Below, one piece after another: positions 18,769 to 27,553 of a stretch of DNA of 54,112 nucleotides. This DNA comes from Spirochaetia bacterium (GTDB taxonomy: Bacteria > Spirochaetota > Leptospiria > Leptospirales > Leptonemataceae), in the NCBI GenBank assembly GCA_009885105.1, contig VFLI01000070.1, forward strand, positions 1-54,112, in the 5' to 3' direction. The notes beneath the pieces are model-generated. The model was given only the letters and a program-made list of their open reading frames with translations, was not told the DNA's origin and ran no database searches. How positions within the stretch are numbered: the stretch's first letter is position 1; each line of letters starts with the position of its first letter. Made by a program: the position numbers and the translations under genes.

Positions 18769-20463
18769 ATGGCTAAGAACTCTGATTTGAGTTTCAAAAC
18801 AGCGAATGAACATTCGCAGGCATTGAAGGCTAGGCAGTACAGCGCAGGGGATATTGTTAGATCCTGCCTGCAGCGTGCTGAAGAAGTGAAAGACCTGGGA
18901 ATTTATCTGAGTCTTGACAGAAAGTCTGTTATGGAGCAGGCTTCTGCTTCGGATCTCAGAAGATCAAAGGGTAAACTGCTCAGTCCAATCGATGGCATAC
19001 CTGTCAGTATCAAAGACAATATCTGTGTGGAAAATGAAAAGACCACGTGCGCATCACGCATTCTTGAAAATTTTATCGCTCCTTACGACGCTGCTGTCGT
19101 GGAAAAATTAAAAAGCGCAGGCGCCGTACTGTTCGGAAGAACAAACATGGATGAATTCGCCATGGGCTCCTCCACTGAAAATTCGGCCTATCAATTGACC
19201 CGAAATCCCTGGAACCGGGATTATGTCCCCGGGGGATCGTCAGGTGGATCGGCCGCCGCAGTGGCCTCAGGGTGCGTTCCACTGGCCCTGGGATCGGATA
19301 CGGGTGGTTCTATCCGTCAGCCGGCCTCTCTCTGCGGCATTGTGGGCGTAAAGCCAACTTATGGAAGAGTTTCGAGATTCGGTCTTGTCGCCTTTGCCTC
19401 CAGTCTGGATCAAATCGGCGCGCTTGCCGCCAATGTGGAAGATGCAGCGCTGCTTCTTTCTATAATAAACGGTCATGATAAAAAAGATTCCACCTCGCAT
19501 CCTGACAGTGATAAAAACTCTTTGAATTCCACGGTTGCAGAGCTTACTCCGGAACAGTGGAAAAAAATTCGCATCGGCGTGGATGTGCCGGAGAAAAATT
19601 CAGAAGGATTCGATACGGCCGTCGTTGAGGCAGGCATCCGGGCAGTGGAATTTTTTCGCTCTAAGGGCGCGCAGATCGTCCCGGTTCACAGCAAGTATCT
19701 GGAATACTCTCTTCCCATCTATTACATTCTGGCCACGGCGGAAGCGTCCAGCAATCTCAGCCGATATGACGGCATTCGTTACGGCAAACGAGCCGCGCAT
19801 GCGAATGACCTGATGGAGCTGTATGTTCGATCCCGAACAGAAGGATTCGGCGCGGAAGTGAAAAGACGCATCCTTCTCGGAACATTCGTGCTATCATCCG
19901 GCTATTACGATGCCTATTACAAATCCGCGCAGAAAGCAAGAAAGCTGATCCAGATTGAATATGCTGAGTATTTCAAAAAAATTGACGTTCTTTTGCAATT
20001 GACTTCGCCCACAACGGCTTTCAAGATCGGGGAAAAATCATCCAATCCGCTGGCCATGTACAGAAGCGATCTTCTCACCATCACGGCCAATCTGGGAGGA
20101 GTGCCTTCCATGAGCCTTCCGGCAGGTCTGGACGAGAAAGGACTGCCGATCGGACTGCAGCTCACGGCCAGTCATTTTGACGAAAACAGAATGTTTCAAA
20201 TCGCATCCGCGCTTTCGAAAGCGCCGTCCTTCGAGCTCGATCTGAAGAATCGGAAACTGAAAGGCGCATCCGGGGATCTCGTCAAACGGAAGGGAACCGT
20301 CCGCCATTCGGGCCCGGCAAAATCAGAGGCAAAGCTACAGCCCAGGGTGAAGACAGCTTCAAAACCAAAGGGCGCCTCCAGAAAAGTAAAAATATTAAGC
20401 AGTACAAAAAAACAGAGCGGTACGAAAAAAACACAGCCGAAAAAAAAATATAAAAAGGGCTGA
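18769..20463 (+). CDS. gatA: Asp/Glu-tRNA amidotransferase subunit A (GatA) with lysine-rich tail
   Basis: GatA is the glutaminase subunit that produces ammonia for tRNA-dependent amidation. The Ser-cisSer-Lys triad of the amidase signature is intact: Lys82 (SIKDN), Ser157 in GGSSGGS and nucleophile Ser181 (DTGGSIRQP). The amidase body ends near residue 490 (IASALSKAPSFE), which is the usual family length. About 73 further residues follow, rich in Lys/Arg/Ser/Ala (for example KKTQPKKKYKKG) and without family precedent that I know. The next gene encodes an H1-like lysine-rich protein, and the two could be related by fusion or duplication. gatB is absent nearby. Confidence 0.96.
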   Translation: MAKNSDLSFKTANEHSQALKARQYSAGDIVRSCLQRAEEVKDLGIYLSLDRKSVMEQASASDLRRSKGKLLSPIDGIPVSIKDNICVENEKTTCASRILENFIAPYDAAVVEKLKSAGAVLFGRTNMDEFAMGSSTENSAYQLTRNPWNRDYVPGGSSGGSAAAVASGCVPLALGSDTGGSIRQPASLCGIVGVKPTYGRVSRFGLVAFASSLDQIGALAANVEDAALLLSIINGHDKKDSTSHPDSDKNSLNSTVAELTPEQWKKIRIGVDVPEKNSEGFDTAVVEAGIRAVEFFRSKGAQIVPVHSKYLEYSLPIYYILATAEASSNLSRYDGIRYGKRAAHANDLMELYVRSRTEGFGAEVKRRILLGTFVLSSGYYDAYYKSAQKARKLIQIEYAEYFKKIDVLLQLTSPTTAFKIGEKSSNPLAMYRSDLLTITANLGGVPSMSLPAGLDEKGLPIGLQLTASHFDENRMFQIASALSKAPSFELDLKNRKLKGASGDLVKRKGTVRHSGPAKSEAKLQPRVKTASKPKGASRKVKILSSTKKQSGTKKTQPKKKYKKG

Positions 20464-20488
20464 TAAACTACCAACGAGGAAAAACAAA

Positions 20489-20641
20489 ATGGCAGCTAAG
20501 AAAAAAGCAGCAAAGAAAAAAACAGCTAAGAAAAAGGCTGGTAAGAAAAAAGCCAAGAAAAAGGCGAAAAAGAAACCCGCTAAGAAAAGAGCGGCAAGCC
20601 CTGCGACGAGCGTAATGTCATCCGGCATGATGGGAATGTAA
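20489..20641 (+). CDS. Histone H1-like lysine/alanine-rich small protein
   Basis: This 50-residue protein opens MAAKKKAAKKKTAKKK, with tandem AKKK-type units through about residue 34. A short non-basic tail follows (AASPATSVMSSGMMGM). It resembles bacterial H1/Hc-like DNA-binding proteins and the C-terminal tails of bacterial histone-like proteins, which bind DNA or RNA non-specifically. The ATG at 20489 has a good GAGGA element eight bases upstream, and the reading frame closes with TAA at 20639-20641. It lies 25 bases after gatA, whose own C terminus is also lysine-rich. The very low complexity prevents a firmer assignment. Confidence 0.8.
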   Translation: MAAKKKAAKKKTAKKKAGKKKAKKKAKKKPAKKRAASPATSVMSSGMMGM

Positions 20642-20744
20642 TCGAAGAATATTCGAAAACTTTCCTGCTCGAAAAAAAAGTCCGGTCAGCAGGGTAGACC
20701 GGAAGAACAAAATTTTCTGCGGCCGTCGCAACCGGCCGCAGAAA
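20642..20744 (+). ncRNA. Candidate structured RNA or 3' UTR with three hairpins
   Basis: Three stem-loops follow one another after the H1-like stop codon: TCGAA/TTCGA (20642-20656), TCCGGTC/GACCGGA (20681-20703, 9-base loop) and a perfect 12-bp stem TTTCTGCGGCCG/CGGCCGCAGAAA (20714-20744, 7-base loop). The last is not followed by a T run, so it is not a simple terminator. A true terminator comes 22 bases later. This may be a structured 3' UTR or an independent small RNA; no promoter of its own is obvious. Confidence 0.45.
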
Positions 20745-20766
20745 GTGTTCTGATAAACTACTGATG

Positions 20767-20790
20767 AACGGCGCATCCGCGCCGTTTTTT
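20767..20790 (+). terminator. Rho-independent terminator of the gatCA-H1 unit
   Basis: The stem AACGGCGC/GCGCCGTT with a four-base ATCC loop is followed directly by a run of T. It lies downstream of the H1-like gene on the plus strand and just before the convergent tyrS stop at 20820. Confidence 0.85.
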
Positions 20791-20819
20791 CTGTACGGCG
20801 TCATGTAAATCGCCTGCCA

Positions 20820-22046
20820 TTATCCCTCTACTATTAAATACTTCTTTTTCCCGATTTTTATTGAATATTTTCCCGGAAATTCCAGGACATAATTCAGGTC
20901 GCTGATAGACATAAGATCCTCGCCCAGACGTATTGCCCCCGATTCTATGAGTCGCCGCACGGCAGAATTGCTCTTTTCCAGGCCCGAACCCACGATAATT
21001 TCAATTATTGGTACTTTTCCTTTCTTATCCACACGGTGAACGGGTGTGTCCGGAGGAAGGACCATTTTTTCACGGCCTGCTTTTCCTTTTTCTGCCTCCC
21101 ATCCACTGCGGGCTTCTTTGCCGGATCCGGCAGGGTGGAGTGATTCGATGATGGTTTCGGCCAGAAATTTTTTTGCCTCAAAGGGTTCTTTTTTCAATTC
21201 CGCTATCTGCTTCTCCGGAATATCTGTGAGAAGGATGTAATAGTCCCACATCAACTCGTCCGAGATCGACATTACTTTTGCGAACATCTGATACGGCGTC
21301 TCGTTGATGCCGATGTAGTTCCCGTAGGATTTTGACATTTTTTTCTGACCGTCCGTGCCGATCAGAAGAGGCGTCGTTACGATCACCTGCTGGCTCAGCC
21401 CGTACTCTTTCTGCAGCTCCCGTCCGACGAGAAGATTGAATTTCTGGTCTGTGCCCCCCAGTTCCACATCCGACTTCATGACGACAGAATCGTATCCCTG
21501 AATGAGAGGGTACAGAAGTTCGATCAGACTGATGGGATCTCCCGCTGCCAGCCTTTTGGAAAAATCATCGCGCTCGATCATGCGGGCTACTGTGTAGCGC
21601 GCGGTGAGACCCAGTACATCCTCGAATTTCATGGGCCGGCACCATTTAGAATTGAAGACAACCTTTGTTTTATTGCGGTCCAGTATCTTGAAAACCTGCG
21701 TTTCGTAGGTGCGCGCATTTTCGGCGACTTCTTCCGCAGTCATCTGCTTGCGAGATACGGACCGGCCCGTTGGATCTCCGATCATTCCGGTAAAATCGCC
21801 GATCAGGAAATTTACCTCATGGCCCAGTTCCTGAAAGTGCTTCATTTTTCTTAACAGAACCAGATGCCCGAGATGCAGATCCGGGGCCGTGGGATCAAAT
21901 CCGGCTTTTATTTTCAGCGGGCTGTTCTTTTTCCGGGATTCCTCCAATTTTTCCATCAGGCTTTCTGCGGGGAGAATTTCCGAAGTTCCACGTTTTATTT
22001 TCTCGAAGTCGTTCATTGTTTCTTTTGAAAATTGATTTTTCTGCAT
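20820..22046 (-). CDS. tyrS: Tyrosyl-tRNA synthetase
   Basis: The enzyme charges tRNA-Tyr with tyrosine. The 408-residue product has the class I HIGH motif as HLGH ([15 protein letters not shown]), the KMSKS loop (KKMSKSYGN) and a C-terminal S4-like RNA-binding domain (about residues 345-408). The pattern [10 protein letters not shown] and the length place it in the TyrZ-type branch. I chose the ATG at 22046: it overlaps the ubiX-like stop as TGATG and has GGAGA at proper distance. Starts at 22067 (inside the upstream gene) and 22016 are less likely. It should be co-translated with the ubiX-like gene. Confidence 0.96.
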   Translation of the reverse strand: MQKNQFSKETMNDFEKIKRGTSEILPAESLMEKLEESRKKNSPLKIKAGFDPTAPDLHLGHLVLLRKMKHFQELGHEVNFLIGDFTGMIGDPTGRSVSRKQMTAEEVAENARTYETQVFKILDRNKTKVVFNSKWCRPMKFEDVLGLTARYTVARMIERDDFSKRLAAGDPISLIELLYPLIQGYDSVVMKSDVELGGTDQKFNLLVGRELQKEYGLSQQVIVTTPLLIGTDGQKKMSKSYGNYIGINETPYQMFAKVMSISDELMWDYYILLTDIPEKQIAELKKEPFEAKKFLAETIIESLHPAGSGKEARSGWEAEKGKAGREKMVLPPDTPVHRVDKKGKVPIIEIIVGSGLEKSNSAVRRLIESGAIRLGEDLMSISDLNYVLEFPGKYSIKIGKKKYLIVEG

Positions 22047-22672
22047 CAGAGGCTGTCTCCTTCCCATGGCCGGAATAGATTGTGAGGTATATGAAATAGT
22101 GAAAGCAGACGACCGGCGATAAATCGCCCGAGATCGTCGATGGTCTGCGGCATCTGGTAGAATCCCGGGCTGGCCGGCAGTACAATTCCGCCGGCCTGTG
22201 TCAGGGCCGTCATATTTTTTAAATGATTCAGATTGTACGGCGTTTCGCGCGGCACGACCACAAGGCGTCGTCTTTCTTTCAGACAGACATCGGCGGCTCT
22301 TTCAATCAGATTCGAAGTGAGTCCGTGCGCGATGGAGGCCAGAGTTTTCATTGAGCAGGGGACGATCGCCATCCCGTCGTACTGCGCCGATCCGCTTGCA
22401 GGTTTCGCCCCGATGTCGCTGGCATCGTGCAGAGTGAAAGAATGCTTTCTGTCTTTTATCGGAATGTCCTTTAAGACTTCTTCCAGATACTTGTCCGGAG
22501 TTTTCACGGTGCTGGATAGTTCATCGCAGTACACACGCAGGCCGGCGCCGCTCACAATCAAGGAACTGGAGCCTTGCGCAAGAACGCAGAGCGATCGCAG
22601 AAAATGCGCGCCGTACAGCGCGCCGCTGGCTCCCGATACGGCAATGATGAGTTGAACAGGCTTGGTCTGCAT
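22046..22672 (-). CDS. ubiX: UbiX-like flavin prenyltransferase
   Basis: UbiX enzymes join dimethylallyl phosphate to FMN to make the prenyl-FMN cofactor of UbiD decarboxylases. The 208-residue product has the N-terminal flavin-binding [10 protein letters not shown], the block [19 protein letters not shown], the RPLVL-like [15 protein letters not shown] and the C-terminal [13 protein letters not shown], all family hallmarks. In futalosine-pathway organisms a UbiX homologue works with a UbiD homologue on 1,4-dihydroxy-6-naphthoate. With a UbiA-like gene and mqnA close by on the same strand, that role is likely here. No UbiD homologue is seen in the window. Confidence 0.93.
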   Translation of the reverse strand: MQTKPVQLIIAVSGASGALYGAHFLRSLCVLAQGSSSLIVSGAGLRVYCDELSSTVKTPDKYLEEVLKDIPIKDRKHSFTLHDASDIGAKPASGSAQYDGMAIVPCSMKTLASIAHGLTSNLIERAADVCLKERRRLVVVPRETPYNLNHLKNMTALTQAGGIVLPASPGFYQMPQTIDDLGRFIAGRLLSLFHIPHNLFRPWEGDSL

Positions 22673-22816
22673 AGAATTGCGGCTGTCTACGATTCAATCA
22701 CAGGCCAGCGGGGCAGTCAAGGATGCAAGTGTAAAATAGAAGCCATGTATCCGCAGTCGGTAACTTTCGCCGCGAAGCTCTTCAATGCGACATAATGTTC
22801 CTTTTTTGCGCCTTCG

Positions 22817-23746
22817 TTAATGAAAAATACGATCCAGGAGAATACCGGCAAAAAGCACAGAACTGATCGATGCATTTATATGGAAGAAAGCCACAGGAAT
22901 ATTCTGAAGAGTGTGCGGCCGGACCAGGATGTGTTCTATCAGAAAGAGTCCCGCCGCTGCAGCGGCGGCAGCAAAAAACCAGATTCCGGAGACGGAGACC
23001 ATACCGGCCGCGGCAATCAAAGCCACCGCCGTCAGATGCCCGAATCGTGCCGTCCAGAGCGCGGCCGTGATGCCAAAGCGGGACGGTATGGAATGAAGAT
23101 TCTGCTTCCTGTCAAACTCGACATCCTGGCAGGAATACAGAATATCGAAACCGGAAATGTAGAAAAGCATGGCCAGTGTCCAGAGGACGGGCAGAATCTC
23201 CACCGTCTGACGCACTGCCAGCCAGGTGGCCGTGGGCGCAATGCCAATAACCGCTCCCAGCCAGTAATGGCAGAGGAATGTAAACCGCTTGCTGTATGAG
23301 TAGCCGAGCGCCAGTCCCAGGGCAAGAGGGGAGAGAAAACCGCAGAGTGCATTGATCCAGAAAGCGGCAGCGGTAAAGATGAGGGAGAATGCGCCAAAAA
23401 AAATACAGGCGGCCCGCAGGGATATTTTTCCTGCCGGAATTTCTCGCATGCCTGTCCTGGGATTCTGAGCATCGAGATACCGGTCCGCGATTCTGTTGAA
23501 GCCCATAGCGGCGCTGCGCAGAGCGGCCATGGCCAGAACAATTTTTCCAAGCAGAGGATAGAAACCGTCCAGCGGACCGTCTTTCCAGAAAGCGCTTCCA
23601 GGAAGCGCTTGAACAAATGCGATTCCGGCGAAGGGCAGAGCGAAAAGAGTGTGAGATACCCTGATCATGCTCAGATATTTTTCCGTTGAGCTGCGGATAG
23701 AATTCAGGACGGCCATAATAAAAAGCACTTTTTTACCCGGCGCCAT
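22817..23746 (-). CDS. UbiA-family prenyltransferase, probably MqnP
   Basis: This 309-residue integral membrane protein has about eight helices and both Asp-rich motifs of the UbiA family: NRIADRYLD (NxxxDxxxD, about residues 104-112) and DVEFDRKQN (DxxxD, about 218-224). UbiA-type enzymes attach polyprenyl chains to aromatic acids. Because mqnA is nearby and no ubiquinone genes are seen, the best guess is the futalosine-pathway enzyme MqnP that prenylates 1,4-dihydroxy-6-naphthoate, but UbiA itself has the same motifs. The ATG at 23746 is used; an in-frame ATG at 23716 would also fit family alignments. Divergent from a lipoprotein gene. Confidence 0.9.
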   Translation of the reverse strand: MAPGKKVLFIMAVLNSIRSSTEKYLSMIRVSHTLFALPFAGIAFVQALPGSAFWKDGPLDGFYPLLGKIVLAMAALRSAAMGFNRIADRYLDAQNPRTGMREIPAGKISLRAACIFFGAFSLIFTAAAFWINALCGFLSPLALGLALGYSYSKRFTFLCHYWLGAVIGIAPTATWLAVRQTVEILPVLWTLAMLFYISGFDILYSCQDVEFDRKQNLHSIPSRFGITAALWTARFGHLTAVALIAAAGMVSVSGIWFFAAAAAAAGLFLIEHILVRPHTLQNIPVAFFHINASISSVLFAGILLDRIFH

Positions 23747-23882
23747 TGTGTCAACACGGCTTCGCTTCTATAAAAAGAGTTATGAATTGCGGCCCTTCAC
23801 CTCCAGGTTACAAAATGTCTTATTGACAGATGCGACTCTATCGGGTTTATTTGCGTAAGTGACCACATCTCATCCATTGACA

Positions 23883-24566
23883 ATGCGAAAAATTCTGCAA
23901 AAAGTCGTTGCTCGATTGGCGCTGGCGCTCAGCGCGTTTTTGTGCGGATGTTTTGATTATGAAGAAAAGCTCGTTTTTGCGCCGGACTACAGCGGATACG
24001 TGGATATTGAATACACCGTCCCCGTTTATTCGACAGTGGACAGGTCCATGATTGCATATATGCCCATTGAGGAATCGAAACTGCGCTCGCGCTACGCAGC
24101 CCAGATCGCTGATGGAAAAATGACGTTTGAAAATTTTTCTCTCCGCTACTCGACTTCACCCGAAAGGCTGGACCCCTTTCCCAGGAAAGGAACGGTGAAA
24201 TACCGTATCCGGTTCAAGAATCCGCATGTGCTGGAATTGGCGCTTATGGGAAAGACAACCGTGTACTGGCGCGACCGCAGACTGCAGTTGATGCGGGTCT
24301 TTCCGGCCGGCCAGCCGCTTTCGCCGGGAAGCGGCAGAATATCCAGGAGAATTCAGGAGCTGACATTTCAAACCATGCACAAAAGATCTATGAAATTCTT
24401 AATAATTTTTCCCTGGTATTATGATCTTTTCACGAATTACGGATCCATATTAAAGCCGGGAATACAGCAGTTCAATCTTCCCTTTGAGAGCACGATGAAT
24501 GCGGCCGGGGATATTGTCTGGACGCTGGAGATCAAAGCAAATCCAGAGCCGCGAGCCGTTCCCTGA
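23883..24566 (+). CDS. Putative lipoprotein of unknown function
   Basis: The 227-residue product starts with a basic region and a hydrophobic stretch ending ALSAFLCGCF, in which a Cys near residue 22-24 is a plausible lipidation site; spirochaetal lipoboxes are often loose. I recognise no family. The body is soluble and strand-rich, with short motifs such as YSGYVDIEYTVPVY and TVYWRDRRLQ. An earlier GTG (23859) and TTG (23877) are in frame, but the ATG at 23883 gives the most normal signal peptide. Its 3' end overlaps mqnA of the opposite strand by 35 bases, so the two transcripts must overlap there. Confidence 0.75.
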   Translation: MRKILQKVVARLALALSAFLCGCFDYEEKLVFAPDYSGYVDIEYTVPVYSTVDRSMIAYMPIEESKLRSRYAAQIADGKMTFENFSLRYSTSPERLDPFPRKGTVKYRIRFKNPHVLELALMGKTTVYWRDRRLQLMRVFPAGQPLSPGSGRISRRIQELTFQTMHKRSMKFLIIFPWYYDLFTNYGSILKPGIQQFNLPFESTMNAAGDIVWTLEIKANPEPRAVP

Positions 24567-25335
24567 ATACCTGAAGGGATCTTTCATCATCCGGTCCAAG
24601 CCGGAAATGTAAATTCTCTGTCAGATATTTCTTTGCGCCGATGAAACCACAATCGCGGACAATTTCTTCTATATGCGCCTCGCCGTAACTCAGCGATTCT
24701 TCAAAAATCTGATCCGGCACAGGCCGGTCTGCGGGATACGCCCAGAGAGCAAAAACAAAAGGCAGTTTTTCCGTTTCATACCACCATTCTGCCAGGTCTC
24801 TGCAGTAGAAATTTTCTCGGTCTCTTCTTTCATGGAAACGCAGAGCTTCATCGCCGATCAGAAGTCCCGCCGTGTCGACGGAGATTTTTTCAGGTATCAG
24901 TTCCGGCTTTTCTCCGGCAATCTGGACCCGTCGTCCGGTGGTAGATTGTATGAGAATATCAAGCAGAGTGTGGGAGGTCCGCGAGCCGTCATCACCGAGA
25001 ACTTTTTGCGGGTAGTTCGGATTCCGCTCTGATTTTTTCTCAATATAGAGAATCGATTTTACTTCATTCAGCGCGCAAACGCCGACTGTTTTGCAGTATC
25101 CGAAGCGGCCCGGGTTGCGGAGGCATTCCACGGAGCTGATCAGCGCAGCATCCAGCTGCCCGTCCCTCAGAGCGGCAAACAACCTGGCCGGTGTATCCAC
25201 CAGGACTTCATATTTTTCCCGCCCCTTTTCGGAGCGAAAAAACGCATCCAGCACGCGAGCGTTTAAAAACTTCACAAGACCAATCTTCACGGGTCTATTT
25301 TTTTTACGAGCCCTCATTTGGCCAGAAAGGCTCAT
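24532..25335 (-). CDS. mqnA: Chorismate dehydratase MqnA
   Basis: MqnA dehydrates chorismate to 3-enolpyruvylbenzoate, the first step of the futalosine route to menaquinone. The 267-residue protein shows the family start VKIGLVKFLNARVL, the block LDAALISSVECLRNP, and VGVCALNEVKSILYI, followed by a periplasmic-binding-like second lobe (TAGLLIGDEALRF, DLAEWWYE). No signal peptide is present, which agrees with a cytoplasmic enzyme. A second in-frame ATG at 25317 is possible; neither has a strong ribosome binding site. The gene lies upstream of the ubiA-like and ubiX-like genes but is separated from them by a divergent lipoprotein gene. Confidence 0.92.
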   Translation of the reverse strand: MSLSGQMRARKKNRPVKIGLVKFLNARVLDAFFRSEKGREKYEVLVDTPARLFAALRDGQLDAALISSVECLRNPGRFGYCKTVGVCALNEVKSILYIEKKSERNPNYPQKVLGDDGSRTSHTLLDILIQSTTGRRVQIAGEKPELIPEKISVDTAGLLIGDEALRFHERRDRENFYCRDLAEWWYETEKLPFVFALWAYPADRPVPDQIFEESLSYGEAHIEEIVRDCGFIGAKKYLTENLHFRLGPDDERSLQVFRERLAALDLL

Positions 25336-25473
25336 GGATGCAGAGAAATAAAATCAATCGCTTTGACAATTTCTCAGCCAAACATGCGCTTCTGTTGCCT
25401 GCGTGAGGAACCATCGATAGTTGGAATCGGTGTTTTAATTTGGCTGGCCGGAAATTTCGTCGATACATAGGGT

Positions 25474-26190
25474 ATGAAGCGGTGGATTTTGCTGTTTGTT
25501 CTGTCTCCAATCTGGGCGCAGGGCAGTTCAGGAACAGAAAAGGAAGGGACCGGCAACTTCGTCTTTCCATGGGGGGAGTCTTTTGAGAATCTCCAGAAAC
25601 AATTGAGAGGCGGCATTGAATCGGAGCAGGCCGGGGAAAGTCTTGTGTGGAAAAAAGCTGGAATTGAGAGACGCTATTCATTCTACTCGAAAAAAAGAAT
25701 TAAAGAAATACTAACAAAAGAAGAGACGGTAGACGGGAAAAGAACAGCAGTTTTCGATCAGCTGATGCTGGAAGACGAGGGCGCGGCAAAAGACGCCCGG
25801 CTCTATGCGGTTTCCGTTTATCTCTCCGGCATCAATTTCAGCGGCCCCGGCAGAGATATGATCCTCGCCAGACTGGAGGCCGTTTACGGAAAAGCGGGAA
25901 ATCTGACCGGGGATTCTTTTGACCTGGAAAACGAATCAACGCTTGTCCGAGTGTTTCTGGAACGAAGACGCGGCATTGTCTACCTGACGCGTATGGATTT
26001 TTCTTCAAGAGAGTGGGCGGCCCGAATTAAAAATGACAGAGAGGAACTCAATCTTCAATCGGTTGAATCGATCCGCAGGCAGATCGAAGAGGCAAACAGA
26101 AAACTGCGAGTTGAACCGGGCACTTTGATGAAACCTGAGGGTCTGCGCAGCCAGAGACTCGGAGCGCTGGAATCAGGCAATGGGAATTGA
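25474..26190 (+). CDS. Secreted protein of unknown function
   Basis: I do not recognise the family. The 238-residue product has a short signal peptide (MKRWILLFVLSPIWAQG, cleavage after about residue 15). The mature protein is hydrophilic, mixed alpha/beta, with a Glu/Arg-rich C terminus (VESIRRQIEEANRKL) that could form a coiled coil. Its ATG follows closely on a weak promoter-like TTGGCT (25440). It is divergent from mqnA and four bases upstream of another reading frame that leads into a lipoprotein gene, so a short envelope-protein operon is likely. Confidence 0.75.
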   Translation: MKRWILLFVLSPIWAQGSSGTEKEGTGNFVFPWGESFENLQKQLRGGIESEQAGESLVWKKAGIERRYSFYSKKRIKEILTKEETVDGKRTAVFDQLMLEDEGAAKDARLYAVSVYLSGINFSGPGRDMILARLEAVYGKAGNLTGDSFDLENESTLVRVFLERRRGIVYLTRMDFSSREWAARIKNDREELNLQSVESIRRQIEEANRKLRVEPGTLMKPEGLRSQRLGALESGNGN

Positions 26191-26271
26191 GCGATGCTTC
26201 CTTTCCAGGAAAAAAATCGAACTTTCATTTTTGTCCGGGGGAATAAATTTCGACATATGGGAGGGAATATA

Positions 26272-26802
26272 TTGAAAAGGCTTTTTTTCGTTTGGATAAT
26301 AATTCTATCCCAGCTGACGGCTTGCAGCGGCGGAGAGGTGCCCGTTCGTGTTGAACCCGGCATCAATGAGTTCAAAGATTCGGACGAGACCTTCCATGTT
26401 TCGGTCAAAGGCAGAGAAGAATTGCCGGCCGCCCCTGGCATTTATGAATTTATTGTCCGCAATGATCAGAATGAGATCGTTACGGAGACAAGAATTGTTG
26501 TTACCGCATTGGATAAAAAACAGACTGCAGATTTATTTGCGCCCGGCTATGAAGAAACATTTCTTTCTGAATGCCGCTGCGCTGTAACAAGCCGGGGAGT
26601 GGTGCTGTTCGAAGGGCAGCAGGCAAGACAGTATGTGGTCACGGTCAAAAACGGTGAATGGGTCTCGTATCAGAGACACTTCACACGCGGGCCAAGAACC
26701 TACATACTCAGCGTCCGAGGACCGGCAGCATTTGCAGAAAAGATTAAGGAAACTTTTGAAACGACCATTGCTTCTTTTCATTTTATACCGTCACATGATT
26801 AA
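26272..26802 (+). CDS. Putative lipoprotein of unknown function
   Basis: The 176-residue product begins with TTG (26272), chosen because GGGAGGG lies 5-11 bases upstream and because it leaves a normal lipoprotein signal sequence: basic LKRLFF, hydrophobic core, and LTACSGG with the lipidation Cys near residue 17. A longer reading from 26194 would add 26 unsupported residues. The mature domain is strand-rich (GIYEFIVRNDQNEIV, RTYILSVRGP) with two Cys in ECRCAV, perhaps disulphide-bonded. No known family is recognised. Confidence 0.78.
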   Translation: MKRLFFVWIIILSQLTACSGGEVPVRVEPGINEFKDSDETFHVSVKGREELPAAPGIYEFIVRNDQNEIVTETRIVVTALDKKQTADLFAPGYEETFLSECRCAVTSRGVVLFEGQQARQYVVTVKNGEWVSYQRHFTRGPRTYILSVRGPAAFAEKIKETFETTIASFHFIPSHD

Positions 26803-26872
26803 AGGACTGAGCAAACCGGATCATTCATGAATCCCTCCTGATATTTTTCTTGATGATCCGGACTGAAGGGGG

Positions 26873-27535
26873 TTGATAATTACCAGCGGCATTGAACAGG
26901 AAAGAATTTTCAAAATTGGCGCTCATCGTTATCGGCTGGATATTCTATCCTCGAAAAGCGCTGTGCGCGAAAACTCAATGGAATCCGCCCCAGACGGCCG
27001 ATTCTTATTTTCGGTTCCCTCAGCCGATATTTTGATATTTTTCAAATTTGTTGAATCGCTCTCTTTGCAGATCGCCCTTGCATTCGACACCCAAAAAATC
27101 CTCCGCTCCCGGACCAATTTGACCGCCGGGGATCTCATGGAGACTCTCAGTAAAAGACAGGATGCAGAAAACTCGATCCGGGCCTTTTTTATGGAAATTC
27201 AATCTGAAGAAGAGAATCCTGATTTTAAGCTTGATGATCCGGGCAAGTCCGCTTCCCATGCGTTGTTTCAGGTTGTGTCAGGCGGCATACCGCCTCTGCT
27301 TCTGGTCAGAGAGGGGCAGTACACTCTGCCGGCACGGTCCGGACTACCGGCCGGCATTATTTCTCCTGGATTGATGCAACTTCAGGAAGTGGAATGGCAA
27401 AAAGATGATATTGTATATGTGCATACGGAAATATCCGGATCGGTCAGGGAATTTCATGATCTGCTTGCGCGAAAAATTGAAAGTGACGACCTTCCGGAGC
27501 ATACTGTGGTTGTAAAACTGACGATGATAGAGTGA
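26873..27535 (+). CDS. SpoIIE/PP2C-like protein lacking the metal ligands
   Basis: The 220-residue product follows the plan of the SpoIIE/RsbU phosphatase domain. The middle has SGGIPPLLLVREGQ, the counterpart of the typical AGHPPPLLL, then SGLPAGI, KDDIVYVHTEIS (normally GDLLLLYTDGVTE) and a C-terminal DDLPEHTVVVKL. The conserved metal-binding Asp of DxSGHG is missing (SADILIFFKF at the equivalent place), and the TDG Asp is replaced by VHT. Catalysis by the normal mechanism is therefore unlikely; it may bind an anti-sigma or STAS partner instead. The TTG start directly behind GGGGG is uncertain. No N-terminal sensor is present. Homology is judged by eye. Confidence 0.65.
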   Translation: MIITSGIEQERIFKIGAHRYRLDILSSKSAVRENSMESAPDGRFLFSVPSADILIFFKFVESLSLQIALAFDTQKILRSRTNLTAGDLMETLSKRQDAENSIRAFFMEIQSEEENPDFKLDDPGKSASHALFQVVSGGIPPLLLVREGQYTLPARSGLPAGIISPGLMQLQEVEWQKDDIVYVHTEISGSVREFHDLLARKIESDDLPEHTVVVKLTMIE

Positions 27536-27553
27536 CGCTGACTGACGCGGATA

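Noticed and set aside
20461..20761. Direct repeat TGATAAACTAC at 20461 and 20751
   Set aside because: An 11-bp match near stop codons with no other shared flanking sequence is probably chance.
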